From NCBI GenBank assembly GCA_050303415.1, contig JBNLBS010000005.1, forward strand, positions 124,001 through 188,000: 64,000 nucleotides of DNA. The letters run 5' to 3'. Source of the stretch: JBNLBS01 sp050303415 (GTDB lineage: Bacteria; Pseudomonadota; Gammaproteobacteria; Methylococcales; Methylomonadaceae). This document shows, one piece after another, positions 8,534 through 17,544 of the stretch (the stretch's first letter is position 1; the number at the start of each line of letters is the position of its first letter). The position numbers and the translations under genes were made by a program. Under the pieces are notes generated by a model, which was not told the origin of the DNA, ran no database searches, and saw only the letters and a program-made list of their open reading frames with translations.

Positions 8534-9314
8534 ACTAATGTCTTTAAAAGGCAAACGTGCTCTTGTAACTGGGGGGGCAGGCTTACTTGGAAGCCAAATA
8601 TCTGAAACACTGGCTGAGTTAGGGGCTGATGTAATAATCGCAAGCCGTAATATTGAAAGCTGTCAAAGTAAAGTTGATGAACTCGTTAAGGAATTCCCCA
8701 ATGGCAGCTTTCACAGCTACTCAATAGATATAGGCGATCCGAACTCAATAAAAGACTGCATTAACAGCATTGATAATGAACTTGGCGGATTTGATATTCT
8801 TGTTACCTGCGCTTGGTCCGGTCGCAAAAATGACTGGGAATCCATCACCAATGAAGATTGGGACTACGATATAGAAATTTGTTTAAATGGTGTCTTTCGT
8901 TTGATTAAAGCATCTACTGAAATACTGAAGAGAAATAAAGGTGTCATCCTAAACATTGGCTCAATGTATGGGCATGTAGCTCCTGACTATCGTTTATACG
9001 AAGGTGTACCACAAGCCAATCCTCCTAGTTATGGTGCTGCAAAAGCCGGTATTATTCAGCTTACAAAATATCTAGGTAGCTTTTTAGCTCCTTATGGCAT
9101 TCGAGCTAACTGCATTAGCCCTGGCCCCTTTCCATTTGAAGAAATTATTGATCAATACCCTGAGTTTAAAGATCGCCTCTGTAATAAAAACCCTATGGGC
9201 AGACTGGGAAAAAGTTATGAAATCAAAGGAGCAGTAGCCCTACTTTGCAGTGATGCCTCTAGCTATATGACTGGCCAAAATATCTGTATAGATGGAGGCT
9301 GGGCTACATGGTAA
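8517..9314 (+). CDS. SDR oxidoreductase, PtmA-like (copy 1)
   Basis: 265 residues. Short-chain dehydrogenase/reductase with the dinucleotide motif TGGAGLLG near residues 18-25, a catalytic-type serine in NIGSMYG and the YxxxK pair in SYGAAKAG. The C-terminal MTGQNICIDGGW is the usual SDR ending. A GAGG seven bases before the ATG supports this start, 17 bases inside the end of neuA. Relatives next to neuA-type genes are annotated as flagellin-modification protein PtmA, which in Campylobacter belongs to the legionaminic acid branch. The true substrate here is not known. It is followed immediately by a Gfo/Idh/MocA gene, and the same pair of families repeats downstream. Confidence 0.82.
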   Translation: MKLLSELMSLKGKRALVTGGAGLLGSQISETLAELGADVIIASRNIESCQSKVDELVKEFPNGSFHSYSIDIGDPNSIKDCINSIDNELGGFDILVTCAWSGRKNDWESITNEDWDYDIEICLNGVFRLIKASTEILKRNKGVILNIGSMYGHVAPDYRLYEGVPQANPPSYGAAKAGIIQLTKYLGSFLAPYGIRANCISPGPFPFEEIIDQYPEFKDRLCNKNPMGRLGKSYEIKGAVALLCSDASSYMTGQNICIDGGWATW

Positions 9315-10228
9315 TACGAGCTGGCATTATTGGCTTCAGCGAAGGAAACGGACATCCGTTTTCATTTTCGGCAATCACCAATGGTTACATACCTGATAAA
9401 TTTAAAAAATCAGGATGGGAAGGTATTTATAATTATTTAGAACGCAAAGATCCAACAGACTTTGGCATCTCGGATCTTACTATTAACTGTGTCTGGACCC
9501 AAGATTATAAGCTTTCAGAAACTATATCTGCCGCCTGTAAAATTCCAATCATATGCAATACAGTTGAAGACATGTTAGATCAGGTTGATGCTGTAATCAT
9601 TGCTCGCGATGATTGGAAAAGTCACTTTTCCTTAGCACTACCATTCTTGAAATGCGGTAAACCTGTTTTTGTTGACAAACCACTTTCACTCGATATTGAG
9701 GAACTCCGTCAGCTCAAACCTTACCTAATGAACGGTTTACTTATGTCCTGCGCTGCACTACGCTACGCAGTTGAACTAGATCAATTCAGAGAAGAATGTA
9801 AACGCGAACTCCCTATTCATATTAATGGAAATATATTAATTGATTGGGAACGCTATGGGGTTCACCTGCTTGATGGTATTTTCAGCGCAATTCCTTTTGA
9901 AGTTGAATCGGTTTTTTCGACAGGCCAAAACACAAGAACAACTATACTTAATTGTAAAAATGATCGAATTATAACTCTGAGCTGCCTAGGGGTTACAGCT
10001 AAAACGTTTAACATCTCGAGCTATTCATCATCCAGCAAAGCCAATTATGAAGTTGATGACAATTTTACTGCTTTTAAACGTACGCTTTCAAATTTTCGCA
10101 ATATGATTATCTCTGGCGAGCCTGTAATATCGGCTGATTTAACCCTAAATATCATGAAAACATTAATTGCTGGCAATCTTTCAAAAACCGAGAACAGAGT
10201 GGTTAGACTTGATGAAATCTCAATTTGA
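9308..10228 (+). CDS. Gfo/Idh/MocA-like oxidoreductase (copy 1)
   Basis: 306 residues. An N-terminal Rossmann domain starts at AGIIGFSEGNGHP, an unusual nucleotide loop lacking the standard GxGxxG. The CGKPVFVDKPLSLD segment corresponds to the EKP motif of this family, with D in place of E. The C-terminal alpha/beta domain is short and the whole protein is at the small end of the family. GGAGG lies nine bases upstream of the ATG, within the end of the preceding SDR gene (7-base overlap). Family members oxidise or reduce sugars or cyclitols with NAD(P). Pairing with an SDR suggests two-step redox chemistry on a sugar, for example an oxidation-reduction epimerisation; this is inference. Confidence 0.7.
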   Translation: MVIRAGIIGFSEGNGHPFSFSAITNGYIPDKFKKSGWEGIYNYLERKDPTDFGISDLTINCVWTQDYKLSETISAACKIPIICNTVEDMLDQVDAVIIARDDWKSHFSLALPFLKCGKPVFVDKPLSLDIEELRQLKPYLMNGLLMSCAALRYAVELDQFREECKRELPIHINGNILIDWERYGVHLLDGIFSAIPFEVESVFSTGQNTRTTILNCKNDRIITLSCLGVTAKTFNISSYSSSSKANYEVDDNFTAFKRTLSNFRNMIISGEPVISADLTLNIMKTLIAGNLSKTENRVVRLDEISI

Positions 10229-10997
10229 TCTTAGTGGTAAAATAGTCGTGGTTACTGGAGGAGCTGGTCTCCTTGGACGAACCTTTGTAAAAAGTATTTG
10301 CCAAGCTGGTGCAACTGCAGTAATTGCTGAATATAATCTTGATATTTCCCGCAGGGCAAAAGAGGAATTATGCAATGAACTTCCTACCGCTAAGATCGTA
10401 GCAATAGAAATGGATATAACATCTAAAACATCGATAAGCGCTGCCATCACTGAGCTTGTTAAAAATCTTGGCTCTATTGATGCTCTAGTAAATAACGCTT
10501 ACCCTCGCAATAAGAATTACGGTAGAAGTTTTTTCGAAGTTGAGTATGATGATTTTTGTGAAAATGTTGGTATGAACTTAGGTGGCTATTTCCTTACCTC
10601 CCAACAGTTCGCCCATTATTTTAAAACATGTAAAGCAGGAAATATCATCAATGTATCTTCAATTTATGGCGTCATAGCACCAAGGTTTGAGGTATATGAT
10701 AATACAAAAATGACCATGCCTGTTGAGTATGCAGCTATTAAATCTGGCTTAATTCACCTAACAAAATATATGTGTAAATATCTTAAAGGAACGGGTATAC
10801 GGATAAATACTTTAAGTCCAGGAGGTATTTTTGATAACCAAGACCCTACATTTGTTAATGCTTACAACAAACTGTGTTCTAGCAAAGGTATGCTAGTTAA
10901 GGAAGATATAACTGGTTCATTACTTTTCTTGTTATCTGATTCTTCACAATTTGTGAACGGTCAAAACCTGATTGTTGACGATGGTTTCACTCTATAA
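10212..10997 (+). CDS. SDR oxidoreductase, PtmA-like (copy 2)
   Basis: 261 residues from the ATG at 10212; a frame-open region extends 15 codons further upstream but the SDR domain begins immediately after this ATG. It carries TGGAGLLG, NVSSIYGVIAP, the YAAIKSG version of the YxxxK catalytic pair, and FVNGQNLIVDDGF at the end. It resembles the SDR at 8517-9314 in the glycine motif, the YGxxAP block and the C-terminal half, so the two are probably paralogues. The start overlaps the end of the preceding Gfo/Idh gene by 17 bases and has no strong ribosome binding site, suggesting translational coupling. Likely a sugar or sugar-phosphate dehydrogenase; the substrate is unknown. Confidence 0.8.
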   Translation: MKSQFDLSGKIVVVTGGAGLLGRTFVKSICQAGATAVIAEYNLDISRRAKEELCNELPTAKIVAIEMDITSKTSISAAITELVKNLGSIDALVNNAYPRNKNYGRSFFEVEYDDFCENVGMNLGGYFLTSQQFAHYFKTCKAGNIINVSSIYGVIAPRFEVYDNTKMTMPVEYAAIKSGLIHLTKYMCKYLKGTGIRINTLSPGGIFDNQDPTFVNAYNKLCSSKGMLVKEDITGSLLFLLSDSSQFVNGQNLIVDDGFTL

Positions 10998-11067
10998 CCT
11001 CAAATACAAGCCGCGCAATAACTCTTAACGATAATTAACACGAATAATTTATAGAAAGGATAATTAT

Positions 11068-12018
11068 ATGATCTGGCTAATTGGTGCTGGCCCAATGGCA
11101 ATTGACTATATCAATGTGCTACGAAAACTTGAAAAAGAGGTAATTGTAATTGGTCGCTCACAGCAAAGCGCTGACAAATTTACGGAAGCAACTGGCATAC
11201 TAGTGCATACAGGAGGACTTAATACATTTCTTGAATCCAAGCCTGAGCTACCCGAGTCTGTTATTGTCTGCACCAGCATAGAACAACTGGCTACTACAGC
11301 CATCATGCTAATGAATTACGGAGTAAAAAAAATTCTGCTTGAAAAACCCGGGGGAATTAATAGTGAAGAAATATCTAAAGTCGCAGATACAGCCAAAGTC
11401 ACAGACAGTCATGTTATGGTTGCCTATAACCGACGCCATTACGCATCTGTACTAAAAGCCAAAGAAATGATTAAGGCTGATGGTGGTGTAACTTCCTTTA
11501 ATTTTGAAATTACTGAATGGAGTCACATCATTCAAAATCACCAGAAAGATATTAAAACAATGCATAGCTGGTTTTTGGGTAACACCTCCCATGTAGTAGA
11601 CACTGCTTTCTTTTTAGGAGGCATACCTAATGAGATTAGTACGTTCAAAAATGGTTCTCTCTCATGGCATCCAGCGTCCTCCAACTTTGCTGGTGCAGGC
11701 TCTACCGATAAAGGTGCACTTTTTTCTTACAGCGGCAACTGGGAAGGACCTGGGCGCTGGTCTCTTGATGTAATTTCCCGCAAACATCGTTATATATTTC
11801 GCCCCTTTGAACAACTGCATATACAAGAGATTGGAAGCATATCTATCAACAAAGTCGAAATTAATGATGAAATGGAAAAAGATTTAAAACCAGGCTTGTA
11901 TTTACAGTGCAAGAATTTTTTTGAAGAAAACACCGAACACATGTGCACTATTAAAGCCCAGGTTAAACTTAGCCGTATATATGAAAAAATGGCGGGCTAC
12001 AATCAAAATGACAAATAA
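11068..12018 (+). CDS. Gfo/Idh/MocA-like oxidoreductase (copy 2)
   Basis: 316 residues. The N-terminal WLIGAGPMAIDY Rossmann motif is followed by ILLEKPGGIN, the EKP motif that places a lysine at the nicotinamide in this family, then a C-terminal domain with HVVDTAFFLGG, which sits where family enzymes keep a catalytic histidine. A GAAAGGA ribosome binding site lies before the ATG and separates it by 70 bases from the preceding SDR gene. It overlaps the next gene by 11 bases. Its position directly after an SDR repeats the SDR-Gfo/Idh arrangement of 8517-10228. Role in modified-sugar synthesis is inferred from the context. Confidence 0.78.
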   Translation: MIWLIGAGPMAIDYINVLRKLEKEVIVIGRSQQSADKFTEATGILVHTGGLNTFLESKPELPESVIVCTSIEQLATTAIMLMNYGVKKILLEKPGGINSEEISKVADTAKVTDSHVMVAYNRRHYASVLKAKEMIKADGGVTSFNFEITEWSHIIQNHQKDIKTMHSWFLGNTSHVVDTAFFLGGIPNEISTFKNGSLSWHPASSNFAGAGSTDKGALFSYSGNWEGPGRWSLDVISRKHRYIFRPFEQLHIQEIGSISINKVEINDEMEKDLKPGLYLQCKNFFEENTEHMCTIKAQVKLSRIYEKMAGYNQNDK

Positions 12019-14161
12019 ACTTAAAGCGACAAGCCCAAAAAACAAGTTTGGCATAATTTGCCGATTGAATATTCCTAAATTTAGTAAATTTAACTATAGA
12101 CAACTAAAGAGTCTATTTATTTATGACAAAACTAATAACAATTCACGGTTCAATATACGAATTGGTCGCTTATTATTGTCTGAACGTATCTATTTATTGG
12201 GAGTCGCGAAAAGTATATTAACAAGCAGACTTAAAGCAATCATACTAAAAAATAAACTTGGTAGGACGATTTACCGACAGATATCTTTAACGCTTCATAA
12301 GCTTGACCCTCGTCAACTTAAACTTCAGTTTATCTCATTACTCAATAAGGTTCTCAAGTCACGTATTGGCTTATTATTGCCTGAATATATCTCTTTATAT
12401 AGGTTGGCTTTAAACACAAAAATAATAAAACTTAAAACAACCATTCTGAAAAACAAATTTGGTAGGCTAATTTGTAGACATATCATACTAACGCTTCGAA
12501 AATTATCTCCTTGGCGATTTGCATACCTACTTATTAAAGACGACAGATTACGCCAAAATGCGCTTAAGACACGTTGGGGGGCTTTCTTATTATCGGAACA
12601 GATTTACTTAATGAATTTCATGCTCTCAACAATTGAAAAGCATACGAGAAATCCAAACATTCTTTTTCGAATTTCTAAAGTCTACTTACTACAAAAAAAG
12701 TACTCTTCAGCTTTTAATATAATCTTAAAACTTATTTTTTCAGAGAAAAATGAAACAAAACTAGTTATCTTCACAATAAAAGCCCTTCAAGCCGAACGGC
12801 AGTTAGAAGAAAAGAAATTAATGAAGCTTTTTATGGCTGGAGAATTACCTCTCCCAGAAAAAGCTATACACTTTTTAACTTGTGAATACACACTCCACTC
12901 AGATGACATCGTCCCAGATTGGGAAAATATTAGCATCCTTCTTAAAAAAGATTTTGATTATGCTTTAGCTAACTTCTTTATACTTGCAGCACTTGGCCAT
13001 AAAAAAATTAAATACATTGATCAAGTATGTGATCTTTTAATTTCCAGAAAACATGAAAGTCATGAGCTCTATTTTGAACGGACAGCAACTGTAATTGCTA
13101 CCTCCTATTATCGTAGTGGAGAAAAAAATAAACTGAAACTATTAGATAAAACTTTTAACTTTGATTCATCTAATTGGAAACTATATATGGCGTTTGGACA
13201 TGGAAAAATACTTGAAGCCATGCGTTATCGTGGAGTAGGGCTAAAAAATACTTTCCTTCGATTTTATCCTATACAAACAAAGCTAAACAAACAAAATGTA
13301 TTAGTACCAGAAAAAGATATCTGTGGTGAAGCTTTCAATGCATTATTTTATGCTGCTCTTTATAAAAACAGAGGGGACTTCATCGTCACATGTGACAACA
13401 GACTGTTGACTATTTTACAAAGAACTTTCCCATATATTCACTTTATACCCAAGACTCCTCGGTATATGCAAAAGTCATCACCTGAGAAATTCAATCATCT
13501 AAACGGCTATTTACGTGATTTTATGGATCATAGCTCTTTTTATCAAACCAGAGGAGCAAACTTTTTTAACATCGATTATGAAAACCTATACGAACAGGAA
13601 GACACTAAAAATGGGCGTCAAAACGGCTGGCTCAAAACTGATGAGAGACTTAGAGAACATTGGATTAAAGAGTTCGGCAAAAGCAAAAAATTAATTGGTG
13701 TTTCAGCAAACTCTACCGTACGATCTAGAATTCGCGATATTCATATGATCAGCATGGATCGTTGGGAGGAAATTTTTAAACTACCCAATTGTAAATTTAT
13801 CAACTTGAATGCCTCTCTTACCGAGGAAGAAATCAATATATATGCAAAACAATATAATATTGATTTCATTACTCCTGATATTGACCTTTTCAATGATTTC
13901 GATAACCTGCTAGCAATAATGTCAATACTTGATTTTGCAATTGTCCCAGCCAATAATATGATGGATTTCTCTGCATCTCTAGGTATAAATACACTTGTCT
14001 TTTCACCATCAAACATAATGAAAACATGGGCGATAAAGGACGACAATTATATCTTTTCAGAGAAAGTGAAATTTATTTTCCCCAAAACAGAAAACAATAA
14101 AATTGAAAGAATGGTAAAAGATGGGGCTCGATATATTGACAACACAATAAAAGTTAATTAA
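12008..14161 (+). CDS. Large putative glycosyltransferase with N-terminal repeats and GT9-like C-terminus
   Basis: 717 residues from the ATG at 12008, chosen because it overlaps the preceding gene by only 11 bases; the frame is open 29 codons further upstream. The first 200 residues hold three imperfect repeats of about 60-70 residues (near 5-66, 75-131 and 142-201), each with LK..KNK.GR, then LSPW/LDPRQ-type turns and a G-LL-E-IYL ending. A helical, TPR-like middle region follows. The C-terminal 180 residues look like a GT-B donor domain of the heptosyltransferase/GT9 kind: LIGVSANST, a downstream IMSILDFAIVPANN segment and SASLGINTLVFSP. The ends suggest a soluble or membrane-peripheral transferase. 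The donor and acceptor are unknown. Confidence 0.55.
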   Translation: MTNKLKATSPKNKFGIICRLNIPKFSKFNYRQLKSLFIYDKTNNNSRFNIRIGRLLLSERIYLLGVAKSILTSRLKAIILKNKLGRTIYRQISLTLHKLDPRQLKLQFISLLNKVLKSRIGLLLPEYISLYRLALNTKIIKLKTTILKNKFGRLICRHIILTLRKLSPWRFAYLLIKDDRLRQNALKTRWGAFLLSEQIYLMNFMLSTIEKHTRNPNILFRISKVYLLQKKYSSAFNIILKLIFSEKNETKLVIFTIKALQAERQLEEKKLMKLFMAGELPLPEKAIHFLTCEYTLHSDDIVPDWENISILLKKDFDYALANFFILAALGHKKIKYIDQVCDLLISRKHESHELYFERTATVIATSYYRSGEKNKLKLLDKTFNFDSSNWKLYMAFGHGKILEAMRYRGVGLKNTFLRFYPIQTKLNKQNVLVPEKDICGEAFNALFYAALYKNRGDFIVTCDNRLLTILQRTFPYIHFIPKTPRYMQKSSPEKFNHLNGYLRDFMDHSSFYQTRGANFFNIDYENLYEQEDTKNGRQNGWLKTDERLREHWIKEFGKSKKLIGVSANSTVRSRIRDIHMISMDRWEEIFKLPNCKFINLNASLTEEEINIYAKQYNIDFITPDIDLFNDFDNLLAIMSILDFAIVPANNMMDFSASLGINTLVFSPSNIMKTWAIKDDNYIFSEKVKFIFPKTENNKIERMVKDGARYIDNTIKVN
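12020..12610 (+). repeat. Three imperfect coding repeats in the large glycosyltransferase
   Basis: The protein sequence contains three diverged copies of one unit: residues 5-66, 75-131 and 142-201 of the protein starting at 12008. Shared positions are LK, KNK-(F/L)-G, I-R, (L)TL-KL-P, then a spacer and R-G-LL-E-I-L. Copies 2 and 3 are the closest (KNKLGRTIYRQI against KNKFGRLICRHI). They probably arose by internal duplication. Confidence 0.65.
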
Positions 14162-14215
14162 ATCTCATATTAGTATCTATTTGGGATCTAAACTTCATAA
14201 ACATCAAAAAATCTT

Positions 14216-15646
14216 CTAAGTTGAAATTCCATTCATAACTATTTTCTTTAGCTTCCGGATAGGAACTAATTTGACAGAATATTTCTCTTTTAGAAAAGGT
14301 TCTTCGATTTTTTTTATTATGCTATTTAAGTCATTACAATAAACAACGAATCCTTGGCTAATAAAGTCTTCAAAATAATCTCTTCCTACTTCAGAAATTA
14401 CTATAGAAGGAGTCTGTTCAAAATAAGCGTCATATACAGCGGCTGACCATTCTGTAATATGTATATCTGCCAGTCGAACACATATCGGAATACGAGACTT
14501 GGTTGCATTAATTACCGAGCAAGAAGAATTAATTGTTTTCATTTTTTCACTTATTGCAAACAACTCTTTGATCGGTATATCTGGATGCATACGGATGATA
14601 AAAAAATAATCACTCGGTGCCTGCTTAAGAAAATCAAGAATCAGTTTAGGTAAGTCTGCTGTCCGAGCGGTATATAGCACCACTTTACGGTATCTTTCAA
14701 CTTTACTCGCCAACACCGACTCCTCGGATAATCTTAAATGATTTTTTTCAACAAGATACTGATGCCATATATTTCCCGTCAAAAAAGCTTTATAGTAGTG
14801 TTTATTCGTTAACCAGAAGTTAATTGCAGATACATCCGTCATTGTCCAACAATAGAATGACTGAGGGAGAGTATTTAAAGCTTCTGTAGGCAGGTTGCTC
14901 CATTGTCCGTAAGCTCGCATATTGGAGCCTGAAACACCATGTTGAAGATCAATAGATTCAATCCCAAGCCTTCGACAAGCAACACATAACGCCATTCCTA
15001 AACAAGAGTAATAACACACAATAAAACACTTCTTAGGCCGAATACGCCTTAACAGAAGTTGAAATAAGAAACTGGCAACAATAACAAAATAAATATTGAT
15101 CTTAATCTGTCTAAAATTCTTTTGAACATTAGAACCAAGACTTTCAAGCTCAACGGAATTACAAATATTCTGAAGATAACGATCAACTAATTTTCGATAA
15201 TCCAGAGCCATCATTATCTTAGCTAACAACACAGCTAGGGCTGTAAAAAAAAAGACAGAATGGGCCTGTTTATCATCCTCAGTCGATGAGGAAGCACTTT
15301 GAATAAGAATATGACATTTTTTTTCTGAGTCATTCAGTAATTCTTTAATTACTGAGGCATCTTTATAATAGAGTTTTCCATGTATCTCAGCTTGATACTT
15401 ATCATCAGTTAGAACCAGTGCATGAGCTTTATCAACCTTAAACAATAAATATATAAAATCAAAAAAAGCACTTAGATAGGCAGCCGTAGACAACTTTTTT
15501 GTACGTTTCACAACACCATGAGACACCATGGTCATGAAAGAATTACGCACAATTGGCCAGCAATCTACCCCCATATAGCGTAAATGCACATCAGATTTGT
15601 ACTCAATACGATTTATTAGAGCCATTAGCTCCCTCGGTAATGTCAT
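14216..15646 (-). CDS. Putative GT-B capsule-type glycosyltransferase
   Basis: 476 residues. No named family is certain. The middle has a hydrophobic segment near 183-200 and then SIDLQHGVSG (QHG at 235-237), followed by a W-rich stretch. The C-terminal half has IIRMHPDIP and a donor-site-like region with HITEWSAAVYDAYFEQTPSIV. The same ordered motifs (QHG, RxHP, then an S-A-Y-D/E helix) occur in capsule polysaccharide and CDP-glycerol-type GT-B enzymes. It converges with the large glycosyltransferase ending at 14161 and lies nine bases after a membrane-protein gene. It is one candidate for the enzyme that uses the CMP-nonulosonate, since no classical sialyltransferase is visible. That assignment is inference. 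Confidence 0.55.
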   Translation of the reverse strand: MTLPRELMALINRIEYKSDVHLRYMGVDCWPIVRNSFMTMVSHGVVKRTKKLSTAAYLSAFFDFIYLLFKVDKAHALVLTDDKYQAEIHGKLYYKDASVIKELLNDSEKKCHILIQSASSSTEDDKQAHSVFFFTALAVLLAKIMMALDYRKLVDRYLQNICNSVELESLGSNVQKNFRQIKINIYFVIVASFLFQLLLRRIRPKKCFIVCYYSCLGMALCVACRRLGIESIDLQHGVSGSNMRAYGQWSNLPTEALNTLPQSFYCWTMTDVSAINFWLTNKHYYKAFLTGNIWHQYLVEKNHLRLSEESVLASKVERYRKVVLYTARTADLPKLILDFLKQAPSDYFFIIRMHPDIPIKELFAISEKMKTINSSCSVINATKSRIPICVRLADIHITEWSAAVYDAYFEQTPSIVISEVGRDYFEDFISQGFVVYCNDLNSIIKKIEEPFLKEKYSVKLVPIRKLKKIVMNGIST

Positions 15647-15654
15647 AGATATGC

Positions 15655-16497
15655 TTACCTAGATAGACTAATCACAAGACGGGCAACACGAGAGGCATTG
15701 CTGGCATATGCCCCAAGCCTAACAAGTAGGCTGACAAACGATTTGAACTGTAGCAATGCCAAAGCTGTTGCTACAGGCAACAAACCTAGATTCAACAAAT
15801 TATTGGAAAAAGAGTGAATCAGAACCAGAGTAGCGACAATTCCTGTAGCAATCAGAGTATAGATTGCCAATGAAATATACTGAGAAACCATTAAAATCTG
15901 GTAAAAATTTTGATGTTCATTGCTACCGATATACTCTTCCGGCTTTACTCTCCGTCCCTTATTCTTGAATGTGAAAGCAGAAAAACGAACCACTTTTCTA
16001 AAAAATAAAGCTAACAATATAACCAACACCATAAAGGGAAGCATTAGTTCGGGTATTTTCACTAACCAAACCAACGAAACACCGCATATAAAAATAATGG
16101 GCACAAAAGCATCAGTTATTGCCAGCATAACCTTGGAGAGGTTGCGGTAATCAGAAACCACTAGCCCACTCCCCTGAGTTAGCTCAAATATGTGTATCTC
16201 TAACCTTCTAATACTTCTAAGTGCCAGCCACCTAGAAAAAAAAGCAGAAACAGAAGAAGAGACCATTACCAACCATGCAATTGCAAGGTAAACATATGAA
16301 GAATCATCAAGTTGTACAATATCTTTCACGGCTGGAAGCATTGACCCACTAATCCAAGATATCATCATCCAGACAGCAATCACCTGGAGCAATATAAAGA
16401 CACCTTTAAAAATTATGGCTCCAATAACCCCAGTATGTGCCAACCTGAACATCAATCGGAATAAATAAAAGGTACTATTTTTCAGAAGTTTTTTCAT
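15655..16497 (-). CDS. ABC-exporter-like transmembrane protein without an ATPase domain
   Basis: 280 residues with about five or six strongly hydrophobic segments (for example GAIIFKGVFILLQVIAVWMM, YLAIAWLVMVSSS, PIIFICGVSLVWLV, LMLPFMVLVILLALFF and AIYTLIATGIVATLVLI). The spacing, the R-R-E cytoplasmic loop after the second helix, and the ending LALLQFKSFVSLLVRLGAYASNASRVARL resemble the membrane domain of ABC exporters just where the ATPase domain would begin. The protein stops there, and no ATP-binding gene is adjacent. It could pair with an ATPase encoded elsewhere or have a non-transport role. It lies between the Gfo/Idh gene and a putative glycosyltransferase on the same strand. Confidence 0.55.
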   Translation of the reverse strand: MKKLLKNSTFYLFRLMFRLAHTGVIGAIIFKGVFILLQVIAVWMMISWISGSMLPAVKDIVQLDDSSYVYLAIAWLVMVSSSVSAFFSRWLALRSIRRLEIHIFELTQGSGLVVSDYRNLSKVMLAITDAFVPIIFICGVSLVWLVKIPELMLPFMVLVILLALFFRKVVRFSAFTFKNKGRRVKPEEYIGSNEHQNFYQILMVSQYISLAIYTLIATGIVATLVLIHSFSNNLLNLGLLPVATALALLQFKSFVSLLVRLGAYASNASRVARLVISLSR

Positions 16498-16521
16498 TAA
16501 TCAGATTCTAGCGCTACAGAA

Positions 16522-17499
16522 TCAAGTTAATGGCACGAACTTTTTTTCATTCTCACCGAACCTTGCCGCATAAGCTTCATATGCTGTTGCAATAAATGAA
16601 CGGTGCAATGACATCGACTCTTTAAACGAAGTCAGCCCACACTCACCTTTCAGCAGAATTTGATCTACCAATGGACCCGTTAGCTCACTTTGATACGGCA
16701 TGTTTACCTTAATAATCCTAGAAGATCCAGACGTCTCCAGCACTGCCTCTCCCGCCATTTCATTTACAGTCAAAGTACCCTGATCCATATCAAGGCGGAA
16801 TTCATACTCTGGCTTTTCACTATTCCTTTTGCACTCAAGCACAAGTTTACAGCCTGACTCAAAATAGCCCTCCATTGCGCCGAACAATTCTACATATCCT
16901 GATCTCTTACTTTCAGCCACGTCTATTATTTTTTCTGAAGACAACTTATAATTGCTATCGCCAAGCATAAATGCCAATAAGTCAATAAAGTGGATACCAT
17001 TACAGCCCATTCCAAAATTGCTACCTTTTACAAAGAAACGCTTAAAAGTAGCATTCTTCAATTCTGCTTTGAGTAATTGGTACACAGGATAAAGGCGACG
17101 CGGACAATTCACCCATATCTTAGTGTTAATGCTTGCTGAACTAATCTCCATTGCCTCATCAATATCCTGCAAAGAATTAAAGGCTATTTTTTCTAGAACA
17201 ACATTCTTAACATCCTTCTTAATTAGCGTTCTTAGAATTTTCAGCCTAGAGTTTGCAGTTGTTGCAACAATCGCTACATCAATATTATCAGGAAGCATTT
17301 CAAGGCTGTTGAAGTAAGAAACAGGCACGTCCAAGCCAACCTCATCAACAGCATTTTTTGCAAGTGATAAAGCTTCATCAGATGAATCAACCACAAAGAT
17401 TTCAAGTTCATTTTGACTTATTTTCAAACCTTGTAAATGACGACGACCTAAATTACCAGCGCCAACAACAACAATATTTCTCTTCAACTCATTCTCCAA
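16522..17499 (-). CDS. Gfo/Idh/MocA-like oxidoreductase (copy 3)
   Basis: 325 residues. IVVVGAGNLGRRHLQGL gives a canonical GxGxxG nucleotide-binding loop; VVLEKIAFNS stands at the EKP position with isoleucine for proline; CNGIHFIDLLAFMLG provides the catalytic-type GxHxxD block. It is therefore a clearer dehydrogenase than the copies on the plus strand. It starts 45 bases after the neuB stop on the same strand, so probably belongs to the neuC-neuB transcription unit. Proteins of this family next to nonulosonate genes are often annotated as N-acylneuraminate 9-O or sugar-modifying dehydrogenases, but no substrate can be assigned here. Confidence 0.8.
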   Translation of the reverse strand: MENELKRNIVVVGAGNLGRRHLQGLKISQNELEIFVVDSSDEALSLAKNAVDEVGLDVPVSYFNSLEMLPDNIDVAIVATTANSRLKILRTLIKKDVKNVVLEKIAFNSLQDIDEAMEISSASINTKIWVNCPRRLYPVYQLLKAELKNATFKRFFVKGSNFGMGCNGIHFIDLLAFMLGDSNYKLSSEKIIDVAESKRSGYVELFGAMEGYFESGCKLVLECKRNSEKPEYEFRLDMDQGTLTVNEMAGEAVLETSGSSRIIKVNMPYQSELTGPLVDQILLKGECGLTSFKESMSLHRSFIATAYEAYAARFGENEKKFVPLT

Positions 17500-17544
17500 A
17501 GATACTGGAAGACTCTTACCAAATTAAAATTACTAAAAGAACAG

